Positions 13,403 to 26,700 of a stretch of 64,000 nt of DNA are shown in pieces (positions within the stretch are counted from its first letter, which is position 1; the number at the start of each line of letters is the position of its first letter). Under the pieces are notes generated by a model. The model had not been told where the DNA came from. It made no database searches and saw nothing but the letters and a program-made list of their open reading frames with translations. Source of the DNA: Symbiodinium natans (lineage: Eukaryota > Sar > Dinophyceae > Suessiales > Symbiodiniaceae); assembly GCA_905221605.1 (NCBI GenBank), contig CAJNDS010002623.1, positions 595,501 to 659,500 on the forward strand. The letters run 5' to 3'. The position numbers were made by a program, and so were the translations under genes.

Positions 13403-16400
13403 TTTTTTTTTTTTTTTGGGGGGGGGGGGGGGTTTCTTAAGCAAATCGTAGTATACTGGGATGTTCCCCTGATACTAACAGTCCTTCATAGGGATTATAA
13501 TACGGGGTACTATAATCCTATTCAGGACTGTTGGTATTGGTATAAGGGGGAACATCCCAAATTATACTTGAGCAGGAAAATACCTCGACGCATAATTGCT
13601 GTTCTTGTCCTTTCTGGGTACCCAATTGTATGGACAGCACACTATAGTAAGGAAAGTTGGTGTCCAATGCAACCTCGGGTTTAGGGTTTAGGGTTTGTTC
13701 CCTACACCATGGTCTCCTTTAGGGTTTAGGGTTTAGGGTTTGTGCAACCCTAAACCCTAAACCCTAAACCCTAAACCCTAAACCCTAAACCCTAAACCCT
13801 AAACCCTAAACCCTAAACCCTAAACCGAAACACTTTTGCCCTGAACCTGCTGCAGCTCCCGGGCTGCGGACCCCAGCTGCTCCCATCGTGGCGACGATGC
13901 CCTTGTTCACCTGGCCGAGCCAGTGTTTGTATATTTTGTCGTGGCTAAAGCACATCAAAACCGAACCCTAAACCCTAAACCAGAAACCCCTAGACCCCAA
14001 ACCCTAAACCCCAAAACCCTAAACCAGAAACCCCTAGACACCAAACCCTAAACCCCAACCCTAAGCCCAACTCGGGCTTGTATTCATAGGGCCGCAGACT
14101 CCAGCCAAAAAGCTTTTGGTTGTGTGGACTGCATGGCTGATGCTTCATGGATGCTACCAGAGGGTCCTTGTAGGGTCTAGGGTTCAGGGTTTAGGGAATT
14201 AGGCGCCCAAACACCATACTAAATGCGTTTTTGGGTACCTAAGACATGTGCCTGAGTTCCTGGAGCATTTGTCTTTGTAACGAAGCGTAGGCTACTCTAG
14301 TAGGTACACAAAGCCCTAAGCCCTAAGCCCTGAGCCCTGAGCCCTGAGCCCTGAGCCCGAAGCCCTAAACCCTAAGCCCTAAACCCTAAACCCTAGCCCT
14401 AAGCCCTAAGCCCTGAGCCCTGAGCCCTGAGCCCTGAGCCCTGAGCCCTGAGCCCTAAGCCCTAAACCCTAAGCCCTAAACCCTAAACCCTAGCCCTAAG
14501 CCCTAAGCCCTAAGCCCTAAGCCCTAAGCCCTAAACCCTAAGCCCTAAGCCCTAAGCCCTAAGCCCTAAGCCCTAAGCCCTAAGCCCTAAGCCCTAAGCC
14601 CTAAGCCCTAAGCCCTAAGCCCTAAGCCTTAAGCCCTAAGCCCTAAGCCCTAAGCCCTAAGCCCTAAGCCCTAAGCCCTAAGCCCTAAGCCCTAAGCCCT
14701 AAGGCCCTAAGCCCTAAGCCCTAAGCCCTAAGCCCTAAGCCCTAAGCCCTAAGCCCTAAGCCCTAAGCCCTAAGCCCTAAACCCTAAGGCCCTAGCCCTA
14801 GCCCTAAGCCCCCTAAGCCCTAAGCCCTAAGCCCTAAGCCCTAAGCCCTAAGCCCTAAGCCCTAAGCCCTAAGCCCTAAGCCCTAAGCCCTAGCCCTAAG
14901 CCCTAAGCCCTAAGCCCCAAGCCCTAAGCCCTAAGCCCTAAGCCCTAAGCCCTAAGCCCTAAGCTAAGCCCTAAGCCCTAAGCCCTAAGCCCTAAGCCCT
15001 AAGCCCTAAGCCCTAAGCCCTAAGCCCTAAGCCCTAAGCCCTAAACCCTAAACCTAAGCCCTAAGCCCTAAGCCCTTAACCCTCAGCCCTAAACCAATAG
15101 AAAAAGAAAGCAGCGAAAAAAGGCACCCGCATGGCATGCCTTGCCCATGAGGACCATGGCCACCACCTCTTGGCTTGCTTAGGGATGAGGGTTGAGGGTT
15201 GAGGGTTGAGGGTTTAGGGTTTAGGGGTTTAGGGGTTTAGGGTTTAGGGCTTCAGGGCTTATAGAGCTTAGGGCTTCGTAAGGCTTAGTAGGGCTTGGTA
15301 GGGCTTAGGGGTTTAGGGCTTAGGGGCTTCGGGATTTAGAGCTTCCCTGGCGGCGTGTTGGATGGATTTGCAGAGGTGAAACCTCCCTTTTTCCCTCCAT
15401 GCACGCCCAAAACGCGGGGGGGGGGGGGTTTATTTTTCCGCACGTCAACCAGACGTTGAGGAACCGTAAACGTCCAAAACCCTACACACCGGAGGTTCAT
15501 TGTTAGTTGAAACAGGTTCGTAGTGTTATAAGTAGGTAAGTAGGTAGCTGTTGTTGTAGCTGGCTCTAGCCTTAATGCTATATTCAGCCTGAAGCCTGAG
15601 GGGGTTATAGAAATCTTAAAAACCTGCTCTTGAACCATAGATACACTTTCATAAATACCATGCGAAGCTGAGAACCCTTGTTTAATTCCGCTACACCTCA
15701 CCAAACCTAAACCGTAAACCGTAGACCCGAAACCCTCTAGCGCCTCAAAAAGCCTTGGCAGAAACCTTATGCCTCTCTAGGCCCCAAGCCCTCAACATCC
15801 CTAAACCTCAAACATCTCTAACCCCAAACCCTACAAACCCTATAATTGTACTCTATGAAGCCACGAAACCTCTGAACCCTAACAACCCTATAAGCCGAAT
15901 GAAACCCTGTAAAAAAAGCTGTTACCAAAGAACAAACTCTTGGTAACTTTATAAGGGAATCCAGAACCCAAAAATAAGGATAAAGGGTACCACTGGGCTA
16001 CCAAGGGTATTTAGTCTAGTTTAACACCCAAAGCCCTAAACCCTAAACCCTAAAAAGACCAAACAAAAACAGACAAAGGCCGTTTCGTGCCTCCATGGTG
16101 GCGGCATCTGTCACGCGCAGCCCGCGCACGAACTTCGGTTCAATCCCGACCTGACATCGGACTTCTGGGGGTTTAGGGTTCAGGGTTTAGGGCCTAGGGT
16201 TTAGGGTTTGTTAGGATTGTAGAGTTTAGGGTTTAACTAGGGCTTAGGATTTAACTAGGGTGGCCCAGGGATTCTGGTGGATATCCATACTGCCCTAGAT
16301 ATAAACCAAAGCCCCCCGAAGCTCCTGAGCCTTCTAACCCTTAATTCGAAATGAATCCCAAGCCCCAAGAAACCCTGAATCCTTAGGCACATCCCTTTTA

Positions 16401-19400
16401 GGGTTTAGGGTTTAGGGTTTAGGGTTTAGGGTTTGGGGTTTAGGGTTTAGGGCAACTTGGGGGCATTTGCGAGCCTCCGGCTTCTTTTGTCAGCTTCTGC
16501 GAGACTATTCACTTGGGGAGCCTGCCCGGCTCTTCCCAGACGGCAACCAGGGAATAGGTGTGGCCCTCAAGGTGTCCCCCCTTAGTGGTTTAGGGTTTAA
16601 CAAGGGTTTAGGGTTTAGGGTTTAGGGTTTAGGGCTTAGGGTACAGGTTGGGATGTTCGCAGTCCTGAAATTAATAGGGATGATGTTTGGGGGTACTATC
16701 ATCCCTATCAACTGTTTGTACCCCAGGTACTTGTGCTTTTTCAGGCCTGAACCCTACACCCTAAACCCTAAACCCTAAACCCGAAACCCTAAACCCTAAA
16801 CCCTAAACCCTAAACCCTAAACCCTAAACCTAAACCCTACACCCTAAAGCCCATTTACCAACAAGACTGGAGATCATAGTCCTCACACCCTAGACCCCTA
16901 TGACCCTCGAGAGGGTACTCAGGCTTCTCTACTTTCAATCACCCAGGGGTTGGCTAACTGGGGTTTAAGGTTTAGGGTTTGGGGTGTAGGGTTTGGGGTT
17001 TAGGGTTTAGGGTTTAGGGGCTAGGGTTTAGGCTTTTACCTGTACAAGTGCTTTCTCTGACAGTTGCCCTGCAACCCCTTGGGAACCTCCGGGTCCATGT
17101 CAGCAGGAAGTGAGTAGTTCAGAAGGACACACAGGGGGCTCCTTTCCTCGCTGGATATGCCGTAGAAAAATCGTCCACCATGGTGTGGTGGGTCAGGAGA
17201 CATAAGGGACATTGAGCCCAAGGGGGGGAGGAGGGGAGCACCCCAGATACAGTTGCAGCAGGTGGGCTTAGTAGGATTAGGGCTTTAAGGTCTTACGGCT
17301 CAAGCTTGCCCCCCCCAGCATTCCTAACTCGCATTGAGGGTGTGTTTAGCCCCCACCCCCATCCCCCCTTTGGGAACTTTAAACAGGCGGCTCATCCAGC
17401 TGCACACAGGCGTTCCTGCAGAAACTGCAGTCGCAAAGACCTCAACGCCGCGCCCCATCAAATCTAGTTCCATGGGCCCTTATTGTCAGCCAAGAATTTA
17501 AGTCTTTCGGCAAAGGGCTTTTCATGCTTCCGAAGCCTCTGCTGCGAGCCATTTTGGAGTCAAAATCGGATGCTTTCTTCCTCCAAAGAGGTTTGTAGTT
17601 TGAGAAAGTCGTACCAGTCAAGGGAGTACATTTCATTTCATGCTGCAGATCCCTAGGACAGCATGTCTGATGCACAGTCGACCCCTTCCGCTTTGCTTCC
17701 GCAGTGCCCATGTAAAATTCGGATGCTGTCGATACCAGAGGGCACCCACAATCGACAATGATGGGAGCACAAGCAATGAGGCCTCGAACAAAGCCGCATG
17801 AAGCCCTGTTCAGGAGAAAAGCAACGGCCTTTTAGATATCTCAGACCTCAATTTCAAATACGAGGCTGAGAAATAATCCTGTTTCAGTGAATCGCTGGAG
17901 AGATCGCAGATTCTGCATATGTGTACAGTGCTTGTGAGGCTGCTGCAGCAGTTGACACTCCCTGGTGGTGAGGCAAATGCTGCGTTACGTCTCTGATCCT
18001 ACAAGGTGGGGCCCCCTTACTATGCTAACTTCTAGCCTAATTTAGGATCCTTATCACCCAATTTAGGGCTCTTATAACTCTACTTATAAATAGGGGGGCC
18101 CTCCTTGTAAGCACCCGGACCGGGAATACTCTTTTCAGGTCCTCAGCCAGTTGCTGACATGATGTGCTCAGGTGTGCACACGAGGCTCCCTGCCTGTAGT
18201 GAAGGAAACAGGCGGTTGTAGTTCTGATAGCCAGTGTGTTTCTCCTGGGCTCTTAAAGCCTCATGCAGGGCTTAGGGTTAGGGTTCATGTCTTCTGCTCG
18301 CAGCGGCTCCTCGCACACCTCTCAGTCATAGACGCCGCTGACCGATGCAAACATGCCGCACCACACAGGAGTGCCCTCGCTATATGTCTGGGTTTAGGGT
18401 TTAGGGTTTAGGGTTTAGGGTTTAGGGTTTAGGGTTTAGGGTTTAGGGTTTAGGGTTTAGGGTTTAGGGTTTAGGGTTTAGGGTAGGGAAGTTGCATGGC
18501 CCCTTTGTGTGGGGCCTCAGAAGTGGACCTCTTGTATACCCCTTATATACCCTCTACAACCCAAGGGCGCGGACTTCAAAAACCCTCAAAAGGAGGTAAG
18601 GGACCATATTCAGGGCCCATATAAGTACCCTTAGAATGTGCACATGGACCCTATAGCTGCATATAATTTCACCGGGTGTACTGAGCGTAATCGGTAGGGC
18701 TTGGAACTACACGTCGTAATAAGCATGTCAGCCCCTCTAGTCTTGCCGCAATGGAGGGCATTTGACCCTTTCTGCATATTCTTGGGCAGTCAAGGCAAGC
18801 CAAAAAAAACCCAAGATCCCACTGGGCAACATGTTGAGGTCCCTAGCAACTTCTAGGGAAACTGGCTCGGGTGTCTGCACCATTGTTGGGGTACTAGTTG
18901 AAACTAACCATTCTTGTTCCTTATTGGGTGTAAGTAATCGTAAGAGGGTAAAATGATTTGCAACCATGACCCTAAACCCTTAACCGTAAACTCTAAACCC
19001 TAAACCCTGAACCCAGATGTGGAGTGCAGCACATGCTCGGCAATTGACTGGCCCCGCGCGTGGGTGCAAATGCACGCGCCTCGTCGTCGAGCGTTGAAAA
19101 ACCCATGGCTCAAAAAGGATGGCCAGTTTAGGGTGTAGGGTTTAGGTTTGGGTTTTAGGGTTTACGGTTTAGGGTTTAGGGTTTAGGGCTACCACACAAA
19201 GAACCGCGACTCCTCGCAGGGGTTCGCCATCGCCAAAGGCCCAACTTACATTCGGAAGCACACGCAAGAACACGAACACCAACATTTCCCTTCCTACTAT
19301 TTGCTCAGGAACCCCAAAAGAATAAACATAACAATAATCCGCATATTACCCTGATTATTGGCTTCCTCCTACCTTGCAGACCACCCAAAGCCACGCTTAG

Positions 19401-22400
19401 GCTTTTTGTGCCTATCAAACCATCCAGGGAAAAGCATCTTCAAAAGAGGCAAGCAAAAGTGCGTGGCGTCGTAACCTTACAAAGCCTAAGTCTAGACTTG
19501 TTCTTCCTCTCTTTGCTGCCGAACCCGAAGCCCTAAATCCCAAACCCCAAACCCCAAACCCCAAACCCTAAACCTAAACCCTAAGCCCGCAACTGGTATC
19601 ATATTATCAGCCCCCCCCCCCCCCCCCCCCACTTCGGTTTAGGGTTTAGGGACCCTTGGAAACCTCTTCCTGTGTATGATCCTCTTACACCCAATGAGGG
19701 ACAAGATGTCGCCTGGGCCTTGCTAGCCTAATGTGACAGCCCCAGGTCGGATGGATCATGTTCTGGTGTTAGGGTTTAGGGTTTAGGGGTTTAGGGTTTA
19801 GGGTTTAGGGCCGACACTTCATCGCTTGTCAAAAAACGTTGAGCCCGAGACTGAACCGGCAATGGTGCGAACCCATGCTGGCTACGAGTCAGGGACAATC
19901 GCCCATCCGCAGTACGCGGATTCTGTCTGGGATGTAGACTCTCCACGCAAGCGAGAGAAAGGGGGCGGGTGTCAATCTAGAGCTTGACGGCTTTGGGTCT
20001 TAGCGCTCAGGATTATGTAGCCCCAGAGGGTCCACTTGCGGTACTACTTTGGAATTAAGTACCCAAACAACCTATTTCGTAGTTTTTTGGTACCTGATTC
20101 CATCATAGTACTACACATGGCCTGCATAGGATGGTCAGCTTCTATGCAGAGCGCAGGAGCCTTCCCGATCAGTTCCTCCTCGGCATCGCCAACCGAGCCC
20201 CAGATGCGCAGCACGCAAAACGGGGACTGGGATCTGGGGCTTTCAGGGTCGTGGTGGCTCCCATGCACTTTAGGTTTTCCTTTTGCTTATGGGTTTAGGG
20301 TTTAGGGTTTAGGGTTCAGGGTTTAGGGCTTAGGGGTTTAGGGTGTAGGGCTTCGGGGTTGAGGGGTTTAGGGGACAGGGTTTAGCAACCCCTACCAGAA
20401 CACGAACACAGCCCATCGAGCCATTATCCCTGAACCGTACATGCGGACAACCCTAAGCCCTAAACCCTAAACCCTAAACCCTAAACCCTAAGCCCTAAAC
20501 CCTAAACCCTACATGCGGACACCGGAACACACTGAGTCTCAAACAAGCTGGAACATTGGGCGAGAACTTGGCACGACACCTATAAACCTGTAGTAGGATT
20601 TAGGGCTTAGGGTATAGGGCTTCCTAAACCCCGGCCCCCCCCCTCGCCCCCCCCCCCGCGCCTCTCCCCCCTTCCGTCAAGAAACATCACTCCCCAAATG
20701 TTGCCTGCAACTTCAAGGTCTGAGACTGTTGGGGGTACCTCCTTTACCAGTCCCCTCAGGGTCCGTTTGTCCCAGGGGCCGAGCTACGAACGGGCGCCTG
20801 GTCCTTATACTAAGAGGGCGGTATTGAATAGCGGACCCAAAAAAATGACCCTAGTTTAGAGGACTACCATCTAGGAGATGCGTTTAAAGGTTTGGGGTTG
20901 GGGGTTAGGGAAGGGGCGTAGGTACTCTATGGCTTATAGCCCGAGGCCAAGCATCTGAGGGCTCTACTGTGCTTGATAAGTTTAGGGTTTAGGGTTTAGG
21001 GTTAGGGTTTAGGGTTTAGGGTTTAGGGTTTAGGGTTTAGGGTTTAGGGTTTAGGGTTTAGGGTTTAGGGTTTAGGATTTAGGGTTTAGGGTTTAGGGTT
21101 TAGGGTTTAGGGTTTCGGGTTTCGGGTTTAGGGTTTAGGTTTTAGGGTTTAGGGTTTAGTGTTTAGGGTTCCGTCTGGACGTGCTGGAAAAGCGACACAT
21201 GAGACCCCGGTTCGGCGTCGACAAAACGAAGGCAAAGAGTTTTAAACCAAATCGGCCGATAGACCACACACAGGTTGCTAGGTATGCTCAACCCTTAAAC
21301 CCTAAGATCCAGAAAGGCTGCAACCCTAAAACCCTTAAACCCCTAAACCCGTACATCCTAAACCCCTAAACCCTAAAACCCTACACCCCCACCCAAAACC
21401 CACAAACCTCCAAAAATCCCAAACCCTAAAACCCTAAACCCCTAAAATCCTCAGGCGCTAAAGCTTAACCGCGAAGCTGAGATGCCCACAACCTTCGAAA
21501 CGGCCTGTGGAAAGACCATGCCAAAAACTTGGTAGGCCAGTAACCATATATGATGACAAGGGTACCCTTTTTTGGGCCTCGGGTTTAGGGTTTAGGGTTA
21601 TGTACTTTATAAGGGCACCTAGAACCAACACATGTGCAAAAGGGTACCACTGGGCTACCAAATAAATGCGCAATGCAGTGAGGGAGGGTGAAGACATAGG
21701 GTAAAGCCGATGGCTGAAACGTGACACAAGCCAACACCCGATGCTTCATCAAGTGTTCCCGTAAACGCAGCCTCGACAACCTAAACCCTAAACCCTAAAC
21801 CCTAAACCCTAAACCCTAAACCCTAAACCCTAAACCCTACATGCAGCACCTGAAAGTCTGCGAAGCGTGGCAACCGGCAAGAGATGCCACTTCAGCTTCC
21901 ACGGGCTCCCATGAAAATCTCGAAGCGCTGCAGGACTCATGTTCCCGAAGGGTTTAGGGTTTAGGGTTTAGGGTTCCATGTAGGAACCCTCTAAGGCCCA
22001 GTATGCATGTTCAAGCTATATCTGGACCCTTTGGGTTTCAGGACTATAGGATATGGCCGTAGGGGTAGGAGCCTGTATGACTCATTCTGGTCAGCAAGCT
22101 GAAAGAATCGACTCGAACAGATCATCGGATCTCGGCAGAAACAGCTTTCCGCGATAAGTCTGCCGAAGATGGACGACTGCACGGCAAGTTTCGTGACGAC
22201 TCCATTTTTCTGTCGAAACAATGCTTTCTAAGTCCACCAATCCCGAAACCAGCCCTAACCCCCAAACCCAGAACTCTCAAGGGTCCAAGATTGTTCACCC
22301 GGACAGGTTGACCTGGCCAATTCCAGGGTCATCACGCCTTTCCCGCTGGTCGATGCCGCAGCCGTCTCCCGGACGTGAAACCAGTACCGTTTTAGGGTTT

Positions 22401-23753
22401 AGGTTTGGGGCACCCGGAGGTTCACGGCAACTTAAGCTGTATGTGGGTATAACCTTACTTAGGGAACCTTCCAGCATACCCCGAACCCCATAAACCCCTA
22501 AACCCTAAACCCTAAAGCCTGCCCAGCATGGCAAAAAACGGAGCCCTCTTAAACCTCGACGCCTTGAAGCCTTAAACCTCAACTGAGGTCCCAGGTCCTA
22601 ACCCCCTAGTAATTTATCTAGGCCCGGGGCCTTAATAATTAGAAGAGGGTTTAGGGTTTAGGGCTTTGGGGGTTGTAGTATTGAAATATAGGGAGCACAA
22701 GGGAATACTATTCGTAGCTATGCCGACCCCTAGCTTCTACCCTCCCTAAGCTTCTTGTGCGTTTCTGGTATTGTGCTATGGCACGATGCTATTAAAATTG
22801 TGTTACGATGTCACTATGCTATGATGTCATTATAACTAAATCCCAAACCCCTGCAATACCTTAACCTCGCAAGCGCTTGAACTTTCGGACCCCGAAGCAC
22901 AAAACCCTGAAGCGGACAACCCCAAAAAACCCTTCCTTCAAGGATCAGGGGACTTAGTCAGTGGGTCATCAGCAAGGTAAACACACTTAGAATGACTTCT
23001 AAACCCCAACAGGTACCAACTGAGGTACTTGTAACCCTACTTCTATACTCTCCCTAGAACCTTGTTAAAGAATAATAATCTCAATATCCTGTTGGGCTTT
23101 ACATAAGCAAGAAAAGTATTCCCAAGGGGGATATAGATAGCCCTACTTGCTAAGTGCCCCGACGCTCCAAGTAAAGCCCTTGAGCCCTAAGCCTTGCTGG
23201 GCCGGAAGGCATCAAGATGGCGGATGAGGGTTTAGGGTTGAGGGTTGAGGGTTTAGGGTCTAGGGTCTAGGGTCTAGGGTCTAGGGTTTGGGGTTTAGGG
23301 TTTAGGGTTTAGGGTTAGGGTTTAAAGGTTTGGGGGGGTTAGGCCCAAGTTTAGGGCTCTTAGGGTATAGGTCTTGCTTGGAGGTTCAGGGTACTTCTCA
23401 CCCAATCCTAACCTTAGTTGTCCAGTAACCTGGGGGAACTAAAGGTTAACCTTTGGGATTATAAGGGGATTATACTACCCCAAAAAGGTTAAAGGTTGCT
23501 CAAACCTCAAACCCTAAACCCTGCGCTCTAAACTCTGGATCCTAGGGCCCTGTGCTAATTACAAGTGACAAGTTCCTGGGCGCCCTAAACCCCTAGAAAC
23601 CACAACGCCGTACCTGCACCCACAGCATCTAATTCCCCCTTCATAGGCGACGAAAAACCGTGAACCCCAAATCCCAAATCCTAGACCCCAAACCCGACTC
23701 TAAACCCCATAACCCCCCCTCCTCCAACCAAACAAAAACCTAACTTAATATAC

Positions 23754-23789
<36 letters not shown>

Positions 23790-26700
23790 TGCTTTCTAAG
23801 CTATTGTCAGGGCGTCCTGGGTGTCTACTGAGGGTCTGGGCCCTGCCCGGAAGACAGCGTCGGCCCTTTCAAGCCAGAATAAAGAATTTTTATTTCCGCA
23901 ACACGATGGGAATTGAGCCAAGTCGGCCCATCTTGGGGCTACTTGGAGGATCGGGGCACTGAGTAAGTCGGCTTAGAAGTACCTTCATCGGGGTTATGAG
24001 TAGTTCTAAGTTTAGCTGCCTTACTTCTCACCCCACTTCAAGTAGGTCTAAGGGTAGTTATATGGCCCCTTAGCATGGCCCCTTACCACCTTCAGGTTGC
24101 ATGGGGTATATAAGGGCTCCCTTTTGAGTGCCCATACGAAGGGACCATGTAACTACCTTAAGATTAGGGGTTTCGGGTTCAGGGCTCAGGGTTTTAAGAG
24201 TTTCGGCCATGAACTAGGAGGGGTTATAAAGGCCGCTGGCATCGATAAGTGTTACCCTTATACCTTAATATAGCCTCTAAATACCCTGATAAGAACGCCG
24301 AATATATACCCTATAAAACAGAAACTCTACTTCAAGAGACCACCTGTAAAGGAGTGGCTATGAGGCCTGGTAATCTCCACGCTCAAGCCGATAGAGGGCC
24401 GTTTTAGAGGACCTTAGGACACAATAGCACATCTAGGAAGAGTTCTGCTAAGATGGTGTAGGGTTTAGGGTTTAGGGTCTAGGGTCTAGGGTCTAGGGTT
24501 TAGGGTTTAGGGTTTAGGGTTTAGGGTTTAGGGTTTAGGGTTCGGGCCCATCATCTAGCTCAACTCCCATTTGTCGGACTCGCAGTCCCAGAACAAACTG
24601 GCACCATGGTCTCCTTTAAGGTTTAGGGTTTAGGGTTTGTGCAGCCCTAAACCCTAAACCCTAAACCCTAAACCCTAAACCCTAAACCCTACTAAACCCT
24701 AAACCCTAAACCCTAAACCCTAAACCCTACGCCTAAACCCTGAACCGCAGTTCAGACAGAGCAGAAGCCTGAACGATCCCGCCCTGCCACACCCGGGTTC
24801 CCCCTGCCACTTGCTGTGAACTCTGACCCCTCAACTCCTAAACCCTAAAGCCCTGATTCCCAATTAGGGTTTAGGGTTTGGGGTGTAGGGTTTAGGGATT
24901 TGGGGTTTATTATAGGTCCCATTAAGAACAAACTGGAAACCAGCTTTTGGGGTTTAGGTGAGGTTTAGGACTTACTATAGGGCTCAAAACGAACCATGCG
25001 GTCCACAGATATTGGGATGATCATCGCTAGCTCACGCACACCATCGTATGTCGCGTCTTCTTCGGCCTGGTCGGTCTACTATAGCTGCCACTGCCCTAGA
25101 AGGTTTAGGGTTTAGGGTTTAGGGTTTAGGGTTTAGGGTTTTCAGCAGCATGCTGAAGGGTTGGCAGTCCAGTTACGGAAGGACGATGGGCAAATCCGAC
25201 AATCCGTCGCTAAGTGCTGCATTGAGCGCAGACACAAACAGTCGGGCATAGACGACAAGCTCAGTGGCGACCTCCTGCGCAGGTCGAAGAACCCAAAAGC
25301 CTATACGGGGTTTCGGAAACTAGGGGTGGCTATTTGGGGCCCTTCTCATAAGGGAATCCCACTATTTGGGGATGTATATTAGGGGTCCTCTGTGCTCGTA
25401 AACCCCCATATAGAGAAGTCTAGCGTGTCTTGTCTACCAGACGGACCCCTCTTTTTGCCAGTGCAGGGGGATGGAAGGCCGGGAATTGGGACCCACATAC
25501 CTTTTCAGGGCACCTGACGAAGAAGCGAAGCCCACAAACTCTCTAAACCCTACATCAGCTCCAACCAGGCCCCAGCAAGAAGGGACAGGGGAATCCCCTA
25601 AACCCTAAACCCTAAACCCTAAACCCTAAACCCTAAACCCTAAACCCTAAACCCTAAACCCTAAACCCTGCTATGAAGACCTTGGGGATCAGTGTCAACC
25701 TTAACTTTGCGCGTCTTGAAGGGCATGGTCAACACCCTAAACCCTAAACCCTAAACCCTAAACCCTAGACCGTAAACCCTAAACCCGTTAGATCGGATGT
25801 AGGGCACAAGGAACCCAGGTTGAAGTTGTCCCCAAGTTCTGAGGGTAGTTACAGGGTCCCTCAGTATGGGCCCTTACATAGCCCTTACATACCCTACACA
25901 AACTGAGCCCATACATCAGAACCTTTTACAGGAGGTTAGGGACCATATTAAGGGCGCATATAGCTACTCTTAGAATCCCTTAGACATGGTGCAGGTTGAG
26001 AGCTTGAGGTTACCAAGTTCTGCCATGAACAAGTTGCGCTTGCAAGGCCGATGAGCGTCTTGCGCTCCAATCCTATTCCGCAATAGGGTTTGGGGCCGCA
26101 ATCAGGGTGTTCCTGTTCCCCCTAGAAACCCTAAGACTTCATGGGTAGCCCTAAACCCTAAACCTTAAAGCCAAAACCCCAAACCCTCCCACCCCACCAG
26201 TGCTCGTAGCTGCAGCCGGCTTAGGCGGAGGCGGCCCACCAGGCCCACTGGCTGTTGCCCCGCTGCCCATTTTCTTTGGCACCGCCACTGCCGTGCTTGC
26301 TCGAGTTGTCGGTGCCGGTGCCGTTTTTCGGACCCTAAACCCTAAACCCTAAACCCTAAACCCTGAACCCTAAACCCTAAACCCTGAACCCTAAACCCTA
26401 AACGCTAAACCCTAAACCCAAAAACCCTAAACCCTAAACCCTCAAACCTAAATCCCTAAACCCTCCCGGATTCGGGCCCGTTGGCGCCGCCGTTGCCGGT
26501 GGTCCTGCCTGCAGGATCTCTCTGACCATATCCACGTGGAGGCTGTCGTCGGATTCGGATCCTGTGCCTTCCATGAGAGTCGGATGGGAGAACTCGGTAA
26601 GCCCTAAACCCTAAACCTTAAACCCGGAACCCTCAAACCTAAACCCTAAACCCTAGCCCTAAACCCTAAACCCCAAACCCCCTTGTGCATGTCCTTGTGG

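Noticed and set aside
16492-16521. Candidate argB exon [10 protein letters not shown]
   Set aside because: It mimics GPEINSWL but needs a GA donor. The better GPEINSW exon at 61785 joins exon d in phase, so this one is probably chance.
17543-17565. Possible relic of the dinoflagellate spliced leader (AGCCATTTTGG core)
   Set aside because: Only 11 bases match without gaps and the rest differs; this can occur by chance and is not at a transcript start.
19840-19930. tRNA-like segment with GGTTCGCACC
   Set aside because: No acceptor stem, anticodon arm or intact T arm could be paired.
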